DNA of 26,306 bases from JBFMDN01 sp040753915 (GTDB lineage Bacteria; Desulfobacterota; Desulfomonilia; Desulfomonilales; Desulfomonilaceae), in NCBI GenBank assembly GCA_040753915.1, contig JBFMDN010000077.1, positions 1-26,306 of the forward strand. Direction: 5' to 3'. A program made the translations under genes and the position numbers. Below the pieces are notes generated by a model, which saw nothing but the letters and a program-made list of their open reading frames with translations, ran no database searches and was not told where the DNA came from. Each line of letters begins with the position of its first letter. Within the stretch, counting starts at the first letter, position 1. Below, one piece after another: positions 8,515-16,099 of this stretch.

Positions 8515-9251
8515 ATGAAACGATAGTGTTTCAGTCGCGAGATTACCGGGATTTCGATCAGAGCGGGGGCTTCAAGGCGTTCCGGGTTGCGGTAGAAACT
8601 TCAGACCTCTACGTGAAAGCGCTCGTGTCTCTCGAAAGGGAAACCGAAGCGCTGATCAGGGAATGTCGATCCCAGATCGAATGGGCGATATCTCGCAGGC
8701 CGGAATTTCTCACAAGCCTCGTGCCCGTGGAAGAAGATCCGGCCGATCCTCCACCAGCGGCTCGCATGGTCAGGGCAGGCCGAAAGGCCGGTACAGGACC
8801 CATGGCCGCTGTGGCAGGAGAGGTGGCCGACTATGTAGGCCGAGGCCTTCTCAAATGGTCCAAGGAGTTGATTGTTGAAAACGGCGGCGATCTGTTCATC
8901 CAGGTGGAGAGACCTGTGATGGTGGGGCTGTATGCAGGATCATCTCCATTCACCGGCAGAGTGGGGGTCCGTATTCAGCCGACGGTAATCCCATTGGGTG
9001 TGTGCACGTCTTCCGGGACGGTCGGGCCTTCCCTGAGCCAGGGAAAGGCCGACGCCGCAACGGTAATATCTCATGATGTCGCTCTGGCTGACGCGGTGGC
9101 AACGGCCCTGGGAAATCGCATCGTACGGCCCTCCGATCTCAAGCCCGCACTGAAGTGGGCCCTGGATATCAGCGGAGTAATGGCAGCCGCAGCGATTCTG
9201 GGTGACACTATTGCCGCACAGGGCGATATAGAACTGGGACCCATCGCATGA
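8511..9251 (+). CDS. UPF0280 / COG2122 ApbE-like protein
   Basis: 246-aa UPF0280 (COG2122) protein, distantly related to ApbE flavin transferases. Key motifs are AGTGPMAAVAGEVADYVG (about residues 93-110), VENGGDLFIQ, and GVCTSSGTVGPSLSQGKADAATV followed by ALADAVATALGN, which is typical of the ApbE-like fold. The homologue MA1715 has been genetically linked to homocysteine synthesis with COG1900 and NIL-ferredoxin; its exact chemistry is not settled as far as I know. The ATG at 8511 overlaps the upstream stop as ATGA; an earlier ATG at 8427 would extend far into the previous gene and is less likely. Its position between the other two members of the module supports a role in the same pathway. 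Confidence 0.87.
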   Translation: MNETIVFQSRDYRDFDQSGGFKAFRVAVETSDLYVKALVSLERETEALIRECRSQIEWAISRRPEFLTSLVPVEEDPADPPPAARMVRAGRKAGTGPMAAVAGEVADYVGRGLLKWSKELIVENGGDLFIQVERPVMVGLYAGSSPFTGRVGVRIQPTVIPLGVCTSSGTVGPSLSQGKADAATVISHDVALADAVATALGNRIVRPSDLKPALKWALDISGVMAAAAILGDTIAAQGDIELGPIA

Positions 9252-9332
9252 TTCGGGACTTATGCAACGGACTTGTCCGCAAACTTCCGCTACGGGACGC
9301 GTGTACCCAGCGGCGGCCGAAGAGGTGATGAA

Positions 9333-9776
9333 ATGGCTTCACGAAACGTATTGCTCATTTTCAAAGCAGACATCATGTACAAGCCGGTGATATATAGACT
9401 TGCTACGGATTTTGCGCTGGTTTTCAATATCCTGGAAGCGAAGATACTGCCCCGCAAGGAGGGGCGCATTCTGCTGGAGTTGCGGGGGGAGGAAGGGCTC
9501 ATTGAGCGGGGCATACAATTCCTCAAAGAGCACCAGGTCGGTGTCGAGTACCTCTCCGAAAGGATCTGGAGAGAAGAAGAGTTATGCGTGCACTGCGGAG
9601 CATGCACGGGGCTTTGCCCCACTCAAGCTTTGAGCGTGAGCTTGCCGGAGATGAAGGTTGCCTTTGATGTGAACAAATGTGTAGCCTGCGGCATATGTGG
9701 ACTGGCATGTCCTTTTGGAGCCATGAAGGATGTTACCCTCTTCGATCCCTTTGCAGAAGGCCGGGGAGGGAACTGA
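9333..9776 (+). CDS. NIL domain / 2x[4Fe-4S] ferredoxin protein of homocysteine synthesis
   Basis: 147-aa protein. The N-terminal NIL domain spans about residues 1-75 (VLLIFKADIMYKPVIYRLATDF...). The C-terminal ferredoxin has two [4Fe-4S] motifs: C85-x2-C88-x2-C91-x3-C95-P and C116-x2-C119-x2-C122-x3-C126-P. This is the MA1822-type architecture. In methanogens the partner works with COG1900, presumably supplying electrons or handling sulfur. The ATG at 9333 is preceded by AAGAGGTG at 9320-9327; the TTG at 9273 is only a longer open frame. The gap to the preceding gene is 81 bp, so it is probably the third gene of the operon. No terminator was evident downstream. Confidence 0.9.
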   Translation: MASRNVLLIFKADIMYKPVIYRLATDFALVFNILEAKILPRKEGRILLELRGEEGLIERGIQFLKEHQVGVEYLSERIWREEELCVHCGACTGLCPTQALSVSLPEMKVAFDVNKCVACGICGLACPFGAMKDVTLFDPFAEGRGGN

Positions 9777-10591
9777 TCTCCTTCCCTCTATACCCCGAAA
9801 AAAGTCGCCCGCCAGGCACTCTATTGTGGGCTACATCTGTGGGGGCCGGAGAAATAGGGGCGCGCCTGCCGGGCGAAGCTATAGCGGAGCGCATTGCGAA
9901 CAGGTCCGAACCTTGTTCCTGAACTGACTCATAGACGACAGGTGAAAGCACTGGCCGCGCTCCACTATCGTGTTGGCCATGAGTCAGGAGATCCACGGGT
10001 ACTGTTGGGAAGGCTTGACCTCTGTCATGACCACATTTCCATCGGAGGCTCATTGGCTTTCAACTGCGATGACTGCAACGCCTATTTGATGCGTGGCAGT
10101 ATAGAAAACCGATTGTGGCTCCATGTCCCGAATCGAAAAGAGAATCAACCGGTCCGCTCGGTACATATAGCCCTCGGGAGGATCTCCGGCGGACCCGACG
10201 GACACTGCTGATTCTCGTTCTTTCCCCGCTCTGGATACAGCACTTAACAGGTACCCAAATTACGTGCCAGCGATTCAAGATCGTCCATCGGCTGTGATAT
10301 CAGCAGGTTAACCTCATGCCTCTGCGGTCGAGTCAGCCCCTTCAGTCCTTGGACGTGTGCTTTTCACGCCCCCGACTCGTCATCCCCTGGAAAATGCTCG
10401 CACATCACTCCTGGCCATGCGTGTAAATCACGTCCGCCGTCCTGATTTCAGTGTCAAATACACGCTAGCCGGCATCCTGATGACATTCTTCGGATAGAGC
10501 GGTTGCCAATAATAGTTTCCGTTTCTCCGCCTCAACACTGACGGGCAAGACGCCCGTCCCACCCGTCTGTGAACCCCCCATAAATGTTCTC
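9777..10591. other. gene-free convergent region with repeats
   Basis: This separates the homocysteine operon (+) from the kor operon (-). None of the open frames here translates into something protein-like. The right part holds a roughly 77-bp dispersed repeat (10496-10572), and the 40-bp repeat follows at 10592. I see nothing interpretable in 9777-10495. Confidence 0.4.
10496..10572 (+). repeat. ~77-bp dispersed repeat with hairpin, copy A
   Basis: Begins around AGAGCGGTTGCCAATAATA and ends around CCCACCCGTCTGTGA. The reverse complement of 16588-16664 aligns along the whole length with moderate divergence. It contains the hairpin ACGGGC-AAGAC-GCCCGT at 10541-10557. The other copy is also intergenic. 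Confidence 0.65.
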
Positions 10592-10631
10592 GGCATATGG
10601 GAAGCGGAAAGAACTTTTGGCATCAGGTATA
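10592..10631 (-). repeat. 40-bp dispersed repeat, copy 2
   Basis: Matches 2974-3013 at 37 of 40 positions. It starts about 40 bp beyond the stop codon of the korC-like gene, mirroring the placement of the first copy after a kinase gene. It could be a 3'-end processing or stability element, or a small mobile repeat. Confidence 0.65.
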
Positions 10632-10671
10632 GAGCAGACGGCATCCGTCGCATGCCATCTCACAGCTCAGA

Positions 10672-11286
10672 CTACATGTCCTCCGGCTCCACAGGGGCTT
10701 CGGTGGCGTCAATGACCCTGGCGGTCCGGATGTAATCCCGGGCAATGCGAATGCCCAGGCTCAAAGCCTTCTTGTTGACTGCAGTGGTGTCTGGTGAGAG
10801 GTGGCGCTCGAGCGCTTTCTCCAGGGATCGGCGGCTGACCAGTCCTGTTATTTCCGAGATGGCCCCCAGGGCTACCATGTTCGCGGCCATGGGGGACTTG
10901 AGCCGGTCTCGGGCCGTTGTTGTCAGAGACAAAGGGATGGCCCGGCTCGTGGGAGGGTGGGGAACCAGCTCCCTGTCCACGATGACCCACGCAGCGGGTT
11001 TGAGATCCCAGCAGTACGCGTCCGATGCCTCTTGCGTCATTGCCAAGAGCAGATCCACCTGGATGCAGAGAGGATAGTCGATGGGAGAATCGCTGATGAT
11101 GATTTCCGCCTTGCTGGCCCCACCTCTGGCTTCAGGGCCATATGATTGGACCATGGCGACCTGGCGGCATTCGAGCACGCCTGCTGCTTCGCTGAGCACC
11201 AATCCGGCCAGGATGATCCCCTGACCTCCGGAGCCTGCCAGGCGAACTTCTATCCGAGGAGCACTCAGGGGGCGCGGCGACGTCAT
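10672..11286 (-). CDS. korC: 2-oxoacid:ferredoxin oxidoreductase gamma subunit
   Basis: 204-aa gamma subunit of a four-subunit 2-oxoacid (probably 2-oxoglutarate):ferredoxin oxidoreductase. Diagnostic motifs are RLAGSGGQGIILAG near the N-terminus and QSYGPEARGGASKAEIIIS, the gamma-family signature. The length is normal for KorC. The ATG at 11286 overlaps the stop of the upstream beta gene (ATGA), which favours it over the longer frame from 11376 that would run deep into that gene. It is the last gene of the D-A-B-C operon, and the 40-bp repeat lies just downstream. Substrate choice among 2-oxoacids cannot be decided from sequence by eye; the Kor assignment rests on operon order and subunit sizes. 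Confidence 0.88.
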   Translation of the reverse strand: MTSPRPLSAPRIEVRLAGSGGQGIILAGLVLSEAAGVLECRQVAMVQSYGPEARGGASKAEIIISDSPIDYPLCIQVDLLLAMTQEASDAYCWDLKPAAWVIVDRELVPHPPTSRAIPLSLTTTARDRLKSPMAANMVALGAISEITGLVSRRSLEKALERHLSPDTTAVNKKALSLGIRIARDYIRTARVIDATEAPVEPEDM

Positions 11287-12134
11287 ATCTTTCCCTCGCC
11301 ACGGATCCGGGCAGCGGTCTCGCAGATTTTCTTGTAGGACTCGAGGTACTGGGGCCGCTGCCTTTCGGTCAGACATCCGATGGCAAAGCGTCCTTCTTTC
11401 TCGGACTCATCCATGCGGTTCCACCGCTCCACGTGCACAGCGTTGTTCTTAAATGCCCTCATCATGTCAATTTGTGAGCCCAACCGGTTCTGCCTTCCGA
11501 AATTGGTGGGACAGGGCGCTAGAACTTCGACGAGGGAGAATCCGTCTTTCTTTATCGCTTGCAGCAGCACTCGGTCCGTCAGTGACACGTGATAGACCGT
11601 GGACCGAGCTACGAGGACCGCGCCGGCAGTGGTGACAAGAGCGCTGATATCGAACGCGGGCTCAATGTGGCCGTACACGGCTGTGGTCGCCTTCGCCCCC
11701 ATCGGGGTGGTGGGGCTGAATTGTCCCCCTGTCATTCCATAGGTATGATTGTTCACCACAATGGCTGTTATATCCACATTGCGCCTCGCCGCGTGGATCA
11801 AGTGGTTGCCGCCGATTGCCGCTGCGTCGCCGTCACCCATCACCGTGATAACGGTCAGCTCGGGTTTGGCCAGCTTTATTCCCGTGGCAAACGTCAGCGC
11901 CCTGCCGTGAGTGGTATGAACGCTTCCCACGTCCACGTAGACGGGAAGCCTCCCCGAGCATCCGATGCCTGAGACGAGTACCACCTCGTTCTTACTCAAG
12001 CCGCTCTTGATGAGAGCTCTGATGAGACTCCCCAGGACGATTCCCAAACCGCATCCGGGGCACCATACGTGGGGGAATTGTTTATCGTGTCTCAACCAGT
12101 CGTACACGATGCTTCGCTGCGCCACGGGCATCAT
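11283..12134 (-). CDS. korB: 2-oxoacid:ferredoxin oxidoreductase beta (TPP-binding) subunit
   Basis: 283-aa beta subunit carrying thiamine diphosphate. It shows WCPGCG (C25, C28), SGIGCSGR (C59), then the TPP/Mg motif GDGDAAAIGGNH (residues 100-111) continuing to VVNNHTYGMTGGQ, all characteristic of KorB. The ATG at 12134 overlaps the korA stop as ATGA; a second ATG immediately follows at 12131, and either may be used. The 3' end overlaps korC by 4 bases. Tight overlaps indicate coupled synthesis of the complex. The enzyme interconverts 2-oxoglutarate, CoA and oxidised ferredoxin with succinyl-CoA, CO2 and reduced ferredoxin (family knowledge). Confidence 0.92.
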   Translation of the reverse strand: MMPVAQRSIVYDWLRHDKQFPHVWCPGCGLGIVLGSLIRALIKSGLSKNEVVLVSGIGCSGRLPVYVDVGSVHTTHGRALTFATGIKLAKPELTVITVMGDGDAAAIGGNHLIHAARRNVDITAIVVNNHTYGMTGGQFSPTTPMGAKATTAVYGHIEPAFDISALVTTAGAVLVARSTVYHVSLTDRVLLQAIKKDGFSLVEVLAPCPTNFGRQNRLGSQIDMMRAFKNNAVHVERWNRMDESEKEGRFAIGCLTERQRPQYLESYKKICETAARIRGEGKI

Positions 12135-13285
12135 TTCACCTCACGGATTCTCCGCAGGATTTCTTCCGGCTTGATCATGGTGCCGTCGACCTTGCTCAGC
12201 CCGATTACTCGCGTCCTTCCTCCGTTTACCCTGACGACCTCTCGCCTCATCTGCCCCATATTGAGCTCGGGTACGATCGCCGCGATTTTGCCATCGAGCG
12301 CTCTCTCGACGGGGTGTCGGGGAAAGGGCCACAGAGAGAGCAGTTGGAGCAAGCCAACCCGCATCCCCCTTTCCCGGCCCAAACGGACCGCGGCTCTGGC
12401 AGATCGGGCAGCGCAGCCATATGCGATGATGACGAATTCCGCATCCTCCAGCTCGAAGCCGTGCACCCTCTCCAGGTAATCGAAATTGCGACGGATCTTT
12501 TCGAAAAGCTTCGCGTAGAACGATTGCACTTCATCCAGACGCCTGGTTGGGAATCCCCGTTCGTCGTACACGAGGCCTGTAACGTGGTAGCGATATCCTT
12601 CCCCGAGATCCGCCAGCCGCGGGACCATGCTACCGTCGGTACGGTACGGCACGTACCAGTCGGGAGGAACCGTTGGGCACCTGCGGTCGATGATCTCCAC
12701 TTCGGACGCGGTGGGCAAGGAGACCACCTCCCTCGTATGGGCAACCAGCTCATCCGTTAAAAGAATCACCGGCGTGCGGAGGAGCTCGGCATGGTTAAAG
12801 GCCGTAACAGTGAGCTCGAAGCACTCGAGGACTGTGGCGGGGCAAAGCACGATGGCTGGGTGGTCGCCGTGCGTGCCCCAGCGGGACTGCTGCGCATCCC
12901 CCTGGGAGACATTGGTGGGCATGCCGGTAGAGGGACCGGCCCTCATGACATTGACCAGCACGACAGGGACCTGAGCGATGCACGCGTAACCGAGGTTCTC
13001 CTGCATGAGAGAGAAGCCGGGGCCGCTAGTCGCGGTCATGGACTTACGGCCGGCCAGGCTTGCGCCAATACACGCTCCAAGCGAAGCGATCTCGTCCTCC
13101 ATCTGGAGGAAAATATCTCCCCGTACGGGAAGCTCGCGACTCATAATTTCCATGATCTCGCTTGCGGGCGTGATGGGATATCCGGCAAAGAATCTGCATC
13201 CCGCAATGAGGGCGCCGATTGCTATGGCTTCATTGCCCTGGAGAAGCCTCCTCTGATTTTTGCCTGCTGACAGGTATGATTTCAC
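12131..13285 (-). CDS. korA: 2-oxoacid:ferredoxin oxidoreductase alpha subunit
   Basis: 384-aa alpha subunit. The N-terminal region has LLQGNEAIAIGALIAGCRFFAGYPITPASEI, the pyrimidine-binding-domain signature with the YPITP motif, followed by QMEDEIASLGACIGASLAG and TSGPGFSLMQEN. The C-terminal half has the transketolase-C-like core (EFVIIAYGCAARSARAAV, LQLLSLWPFP, VPELNMGQM). The length is typical of KorA. The start at 13285 lies 27 bp after the ferredoxin gene stop, and the 3' end overlaps korB. No broken motifs were seen. Confidence 0.93.
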   Translation of the reverse strand: MKSYLSAGKNQRRLLQGNEAIAIGALIAGCRFFAGYPITPASEIMEIMSRELPVRGDIFLQMEDEIASLGACIGASLAGRKSMTATSGPGFSLMQENLGYACIAQVPVVLVNVMRAGPSTGMPTNVSQGDAQQSRWGTHGDHPAIVLCPATVLECFELTVTAFNHAELLRTPVILLTDELVAHTREVVSLPTASEVEIIDRRCPTVPPDWYVPYRTDGSMVPRLADLGEGYRYHVTGLVYDERGFPTRRLDEVQSFYAKLFEKIRRNFDYLERVHGFELEDAEFVIIAYGCAARSARAAVRLGRERGMRVGLLQLLSLWPFPRHPVERALDGKIAAIVPELNMGQMRREVVRVNGGRTRVIGLSKVDGTMIKPEEILRRIREVK

Positions 13286-13312
13286 GCGGGCATCCTCGAT
13301 CGGACCGTTATC

Positions 13313-13669
13313 CTACTTGTTCGTTGTATCGTTGCCAGTTGGCACAGGGGGGGCTACCCGCTCGGGGCTACGGACTTCTTCTATATTGTCAGCCTCAGTG
13401 CTCGTGCGCGTAATCCTCTTGTTGCTCTCCTCCCGTGGAGGCCACTCCCTGACCCCAATGGCAAAATCGGGGCACAGTTTCTCGCACAGGTGACAACTGG
13501 TACATTTTTCGGGATCTTCCAGGCGAGGGTATCCCAATTCGTCCCACTCCAGCGCGTGCGTTGGGCAGAATTCCACACAATTGCCGCATCGCTTGCACCA
13601 GGCCGCGTAAATACTTACCCGGGCTTGTGAGGGTTCGATCTTCTTCCGGTTTCGAGAAGCTTTTGCCAT
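13313..13669 (-). CDS. korD: ferredoxin-type delta subunit of 2-oxoacid:ferredoxin oxidoreductase
   Basis: 118-aa protein with two [4Fe-4S] motifs: C25-x2-C28-x2-C31-x3-C35-P and C56-x2-C59-x2-C62-x3-C66-P. This matches KorD/OorD polyferredoxins that take electrons from the catalytic subunits. The tail after residue 75 is polar and probably disordered (EESNKRITRTSTEADN...), longer than in many relatives. It is the first gene of the operon. The ATG at 13669 has only a weak ribosome binding site, but a strong promoter match sits at the right distance upstream, giving a leader of roughly 27 nt. Confidence 0.9.
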   Translation of the reverse strand: MAKASRNRKKIEPSQARVSIYAAWCKRCGNCVEFCPTHALEWDELGYPRLEDPEKCTSCHLCEKLCPDFAIGVREWPPREESNKRITRTSTEADNIEEVRSPERVAPPVPTGNDTTNK

Positions 13670-13702
13670 GGCGTACCGCTTCGAATCGATGTTCTCAAAA
13701 GA

Positions 13703-13731
13703 AGTATAGGAAGGACGATTGAGTTTGACAA
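13703..13731 (-). promoter_or_regulatory. sigma70-type promoter of the kor operon
   Basis: On the minus strand, TTGTCA (13726-13731) and TATACT (13703-13708) are separated by exactly 17 bp, a near-consensus promoter. It lies 34 bp upstream of the first gene of the operon. This is the best promoter match in the window. Confidence 0.65.
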
Positions 13732-13950
13732 CTTCCCTTTCTGCACCGGGCAGTCCCCACGGAATTCTCCCGTCTTCTGCAATCGGCCTGAGTAGGGGAT
13801 TTTATAATCACGGATCCTTATTCTGCCGCCGAGTTTACGAAGGGGCATGTCAAGAAGGGATTGCAACGTAGGGGAACCCCTTGTGGGTGCCCAGGGCGGG
13901 CACAAGGAAAGTGTCTCAAAAGCCGGCAGTCCGTGATAATCGTGGCACAC

Positions 13951-14037
13951 CCCCTCACCCTGACCCTCTCCCCCGAAGCGGGGGAGAGGGGATTATTCCT
14001 GCTCCCTCTCCCTCTGAGAGAGGGTTGGGGTGAGGGT
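13951..14037. repeat. two-hairpin (cloverleaf-like) intergenic repeat, copy 1
   Basis: The outer arms CCCTCACCCTGACCCTCTC and GAGAGGGTTGGGGTGAGGG pair at about 17 of 19 positions. They enclose one perfect hairpin (13964-13991; CCCTCTCCCC/GGGGAGAGGG) and a second one (14003-14023; CCCTCTC/GAGAGGG). CCCTCACCCTAACCCTCTCCC-type repeats are widespread in proteobacterial intergenic regions. Confidence 0.7.
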
Positions 14038-14237
14038 GCCTTTCCACGCATCGACGCTCAATCGTGCTACGATGTTCGGTGTGTCCCGAGTTTTGAGATA
14101 CTTTCCAAGGTCAGCCCCTACAGTCCGAGCGGATGCGCTGATCAAACACACCGTGGCGCCGATACGGTGCTGTATTTACGAAATAGAGTACTAAGTCTCA
14201 CGTGCAGGATTTCAGAAATTCGGTCGCGGATTCCGAA

Positions 14238-14312
14238 CCGCCCTCCCTCTGGTGCCCCCGTTAAGAGGGGGAAAGACTCCCTACCCCCGTAACGGGGAGG
14301 GTTGGGGCGGGG
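14238..14312. repeat. two-hairpin intergenic repeat, copy 2
   Basis: Same design as the repeat at 13951. A CCGCCC-type arm at the left and GGGGCGG at the right enclose the hairpins CCCCC-gttaaga-GGGGG and CCCCGT-A-ACGGGG. The sequence has diverged from copy 1, but the layout of pyrimidine and purine tracts is kept. Confidence 0.5.
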
Positions 14313-14589
14313 TCTTCCGATTCGGCACCGAACTTACGAAGCGGCGTACTGAGTTATTACGAACGATCTTGCACTTTGGCTTGACTCAGGAGCGCAGTGT
14401 GTCCTAAGGTTGTGTCATATCCATGTGAAATCGGGTGCCATCGCAGCCCACAGAAGCGAGGGGAAGGTCTCCGGCGGGCCCAGGGGAATGTCTTATTCAC
14501 ACAGCGCGGCAGCTCCCTGACAGGCTTTAGAAGGAGATCGCGTGGTGATGCGAAGCTTCCCGAGTTCACCTTAATGATCGGCGGAACAG

Positions 14590-15291
14590 ATGCCCGACCG
14601 GGAAATCAACGCTCGTCAGGTCTTACGGGATATCCGAGCTGGCATGGACGATGCCGCGCTCATGGCCAAGTACAAAGTCTCGCCTCAGGGTCTCAACAAT
14701 CTCTACACCGAGCTAGCCAACTTGGGGCTTCTGGAGCCGAAGAAACGGGAACGAGCTCCAGGCTCGCGCGGCCTGCGCATCAAGATAAAGGAGGTTGTGC
14801 GAAGCGTTCGTGGTGGTATGACTCAAGAACAGCTCATGGAGAAATTCGGACTCACCCATGAGGCCCTCCAGATACTTCTCACAAGACTCGTAGATCTCAA
14901 GGCTTTGACGCCGGATGATATCTTGCTAGGGAAAACCGGTCGAAGCCCGATGTTGCTTGGGGTGAGTATCCGAGAATTAGACAGGTACGAGCTTGATTTC
15001 GAGCTCGACATTTGTGACGCGTATCGGCCGGAAAGATGGGGAACAGTGAGGGACCTTACGAGGGAAGGGCTGGGGGTGGAAGGTATTGATGCTGAAGTGG
15101 GGGAGCAGGTGACTCTTCTGATAAGTCCCGACGAATTCCTGGGCCTGTCCCCCATATGGTTTGAGGCGGAATGCAGGTGGCGTGGAGAAGACGATGCTGG
15201 GGGACTGCCTGTCGCGGGGTTTAAAATCACCGACATTTCGTCCGAGAATTTTGATTCCCTGCAAAAGCTTCTGGATCTGCTGAGATTCTGA
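14590..15291 (+). CDS. PilZ-domain protein with two N-terminal LMxKY repeat modules
   Basis: 233-aa soluble protein. Two tandem ~44-residue modules lie at about 6-48 and 64-107. They share the pattern hRxhRxGMxxxxLMxKY/F, then a helix and LxxLxxLxxL (DIRAGMDDAALMAKYKV; SVRGGMTQEQLMEKFGL). The modules look like small all-helical, winged-helix or HTH-like units; I know no name for them. The C-terminal part, about 125-230, fits a PilZ cyclic-di-GMP receptor domain: R128-E-L-D-R132 as the RxxxR motif and D155-L-T-R-E-G160 as the D/NxSxxG motif, with Thr for Ser. It probably acts as a c-di-GMP-responsive regulator (inference). The ATG at 14590 has only a weak GGCGGA upstream. The following two small genes on the same strand include a third copy of the module. 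Confidence 0.82.
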   Translation: MPDREINARQVLRDIRAGMDDAALMAKYKVSPQGLNNLYTELANLGLLEPKKRERAPGSRGLRIKIKEVVRSVRGGMTQEQLMEKFGLTHEALQILLTRLVDLKALTPDDILLGKTGRSPMLLGVSIRELDRYELDFELDICDAYRPERWGTVRDLTREGLGVEGIDAEVGEQVTLLISPDEFLGLSPIWFEAECRWRGEDDAGGLPVAGFKITDISSENFDSLQKLLDLLRF

Positions 15292-15331
15292 GATCTCCGT
15301 TCCGAAGATTGGCCAGCATCGTATCTCAGAA
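15286..15331. other. inverted repeat at the end of the PilZ gene
   Basis: Perfect 9-bp arms TTCTGAGAT (15286-15294) and ATCTCAGAA (15323-15331) with a 28-base spacer. The left arm contains the gene's TGA stop. There is no T-tract, so it is not a standard terminator. It may be structural or chance. Confidence 0.3.
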
Positions 15332-15746
15332 ACCGGATGACAAAAGTCTAACCATTATGGTATGATCCCTCCCCAGTGTCGGACCGCCAGGACCGGTTTC
15401 CCGGGGTTGGGGCAGTGAGCCGTTGGCAACCTATGCGAACCGGTCACGTTTCTCGTTGTTATACGTCGTTGGTGGAGGGGCAGCGCCGGTTGGGGTCTGC
15501 GCAAGCGTTCCAGTGTGTGTATGGCTGCCGTGTGGGACGAAACTTTTGTTTGATTTTTCAGAGTGTATCCATGCCATCGCCGTGAGGTGAAAAGGCTGAG
15601 CGGATTGGACCATGAGGCAGTGCGCGCCCAGGTCTGGAATGACGCGGTTCGGCTCTTCGTTAACGCTGAATCTCTCGTCCGCTCTCCGGGCTGATTCATA
15701 CGTCTGCACTCGCGTCTGCAGACTCACCGCTTGACCGTGGGAGATC
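15332..15746. other. gene-free region
   Basis: This lies between the PilZ gene and the HTH gene. No convincing coding frame, repeat or terminator was found. A TTGACC at 15731-15736 is too close to the next start to be a useful -35. Confidence 0.3.
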
Positions 15747-15980
15747 ATGAGGGGTCACATACTTATCCGACAGTGGGAAATCTTGAGGCTCCTGCTGGCT
15801 TGTCCTGATGGAATACGAGTCGAGGACCTCGCAGCAACCTTAAAAACTCGCAAGAGGACCATCTACCGTGACATTGCGGCCTTGAAAGGCGCGAGATTCA
15901 ATGTGCAGAAATTCAAGCGTGACAAGGAATCCTTTTACTATGTCCCAATAGGTGACCCGGTCTTACCCCAGAGAGGTTGA
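15747..15980 (+). CDS. stand-alone helix-turn-helix (DeoR/HTH_11-type) DNA-binding protein
   Basis: 77-aa protein that is essentially one winged helix-turn-helix of the DeoR/YafY (HTH_11) type: RQWEILRLLLACPDGIRVEDLAATLKTRKRTIYRDIAALKGARFNV, followed by a short wing (DKESFYYVP). Relatives usually carry a large C-terminal ligand or WYL domain. Here the gene stops right after the DNA-binding part, so it is either a minimal regulator or a remnant. The ATG at 15747 follows GGGAG at short spacing. No frame after the stop continues a WYL-like sequence, which argues against a simple frameshift. It lies between the two genes with LMxKY modules, all on the plus strand. Confidence 0.75.
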   Translation: MRGHILIRQWEILRLLLACPDGIRVEDLAATLKTRKRTIYRDIAALKGARFNVQKFKRDKESFYYVPIGDPVLPQRG

Positions 15981-16099
15981 TATCCAACTCCGACCGGTGT
16001 CTTCTGCGGATTCCTTTGTTGTCATTTCGATGATCCTCCTCGGAATCGGACGCGTGCAAAGTAGCGGGACCATCAGCGCTTCACGATGGGGATAAGCGA

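Larger units (their letters stand above)
13732..14589. other. repeat-rich gene-free region
   Basis: This divergent region between korD and the PilZ gene has no credible coding sequence. It carries two pyrimidine-rich hairpin repeats (13951-14037 and 14238-14312). A GTGGGTGCCC-AGGGC-GGGCAC type repeat lies near 13881-13902, and a TTACGAA motif recurs (13835, 14175, 14333). A strong ribosome-binding-like AAGGAG at 14531 precedes only an 8-codon frame (14548-14574). Confidence 0.5.

Noticed and set aside
9733..10211. Open frames on both strands after the homocysteine operon
   Set aside because: Low-complexity translations, no start context, and no similarity to anything I know.
11380..11972. 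Plus-strand frames antisense to korB
   Set aside because: They are shadows of a well-supported coding sequence.
14529..14574. Leader peptide: AAGGAG followed by an 8-codon frame from ATG 14548
   Set aside because: The frame (MRSFPSSP) has no regulatory residue run and no attenuator-like hairpins follow before the PilZ gene; probably chance.
15292..15746. Possible tRNA or small RNA in the gap before the HTH gene
   Set aside because: No T-arm (GGTTCGA) motif with a matching acceptor stem was found on either strand.
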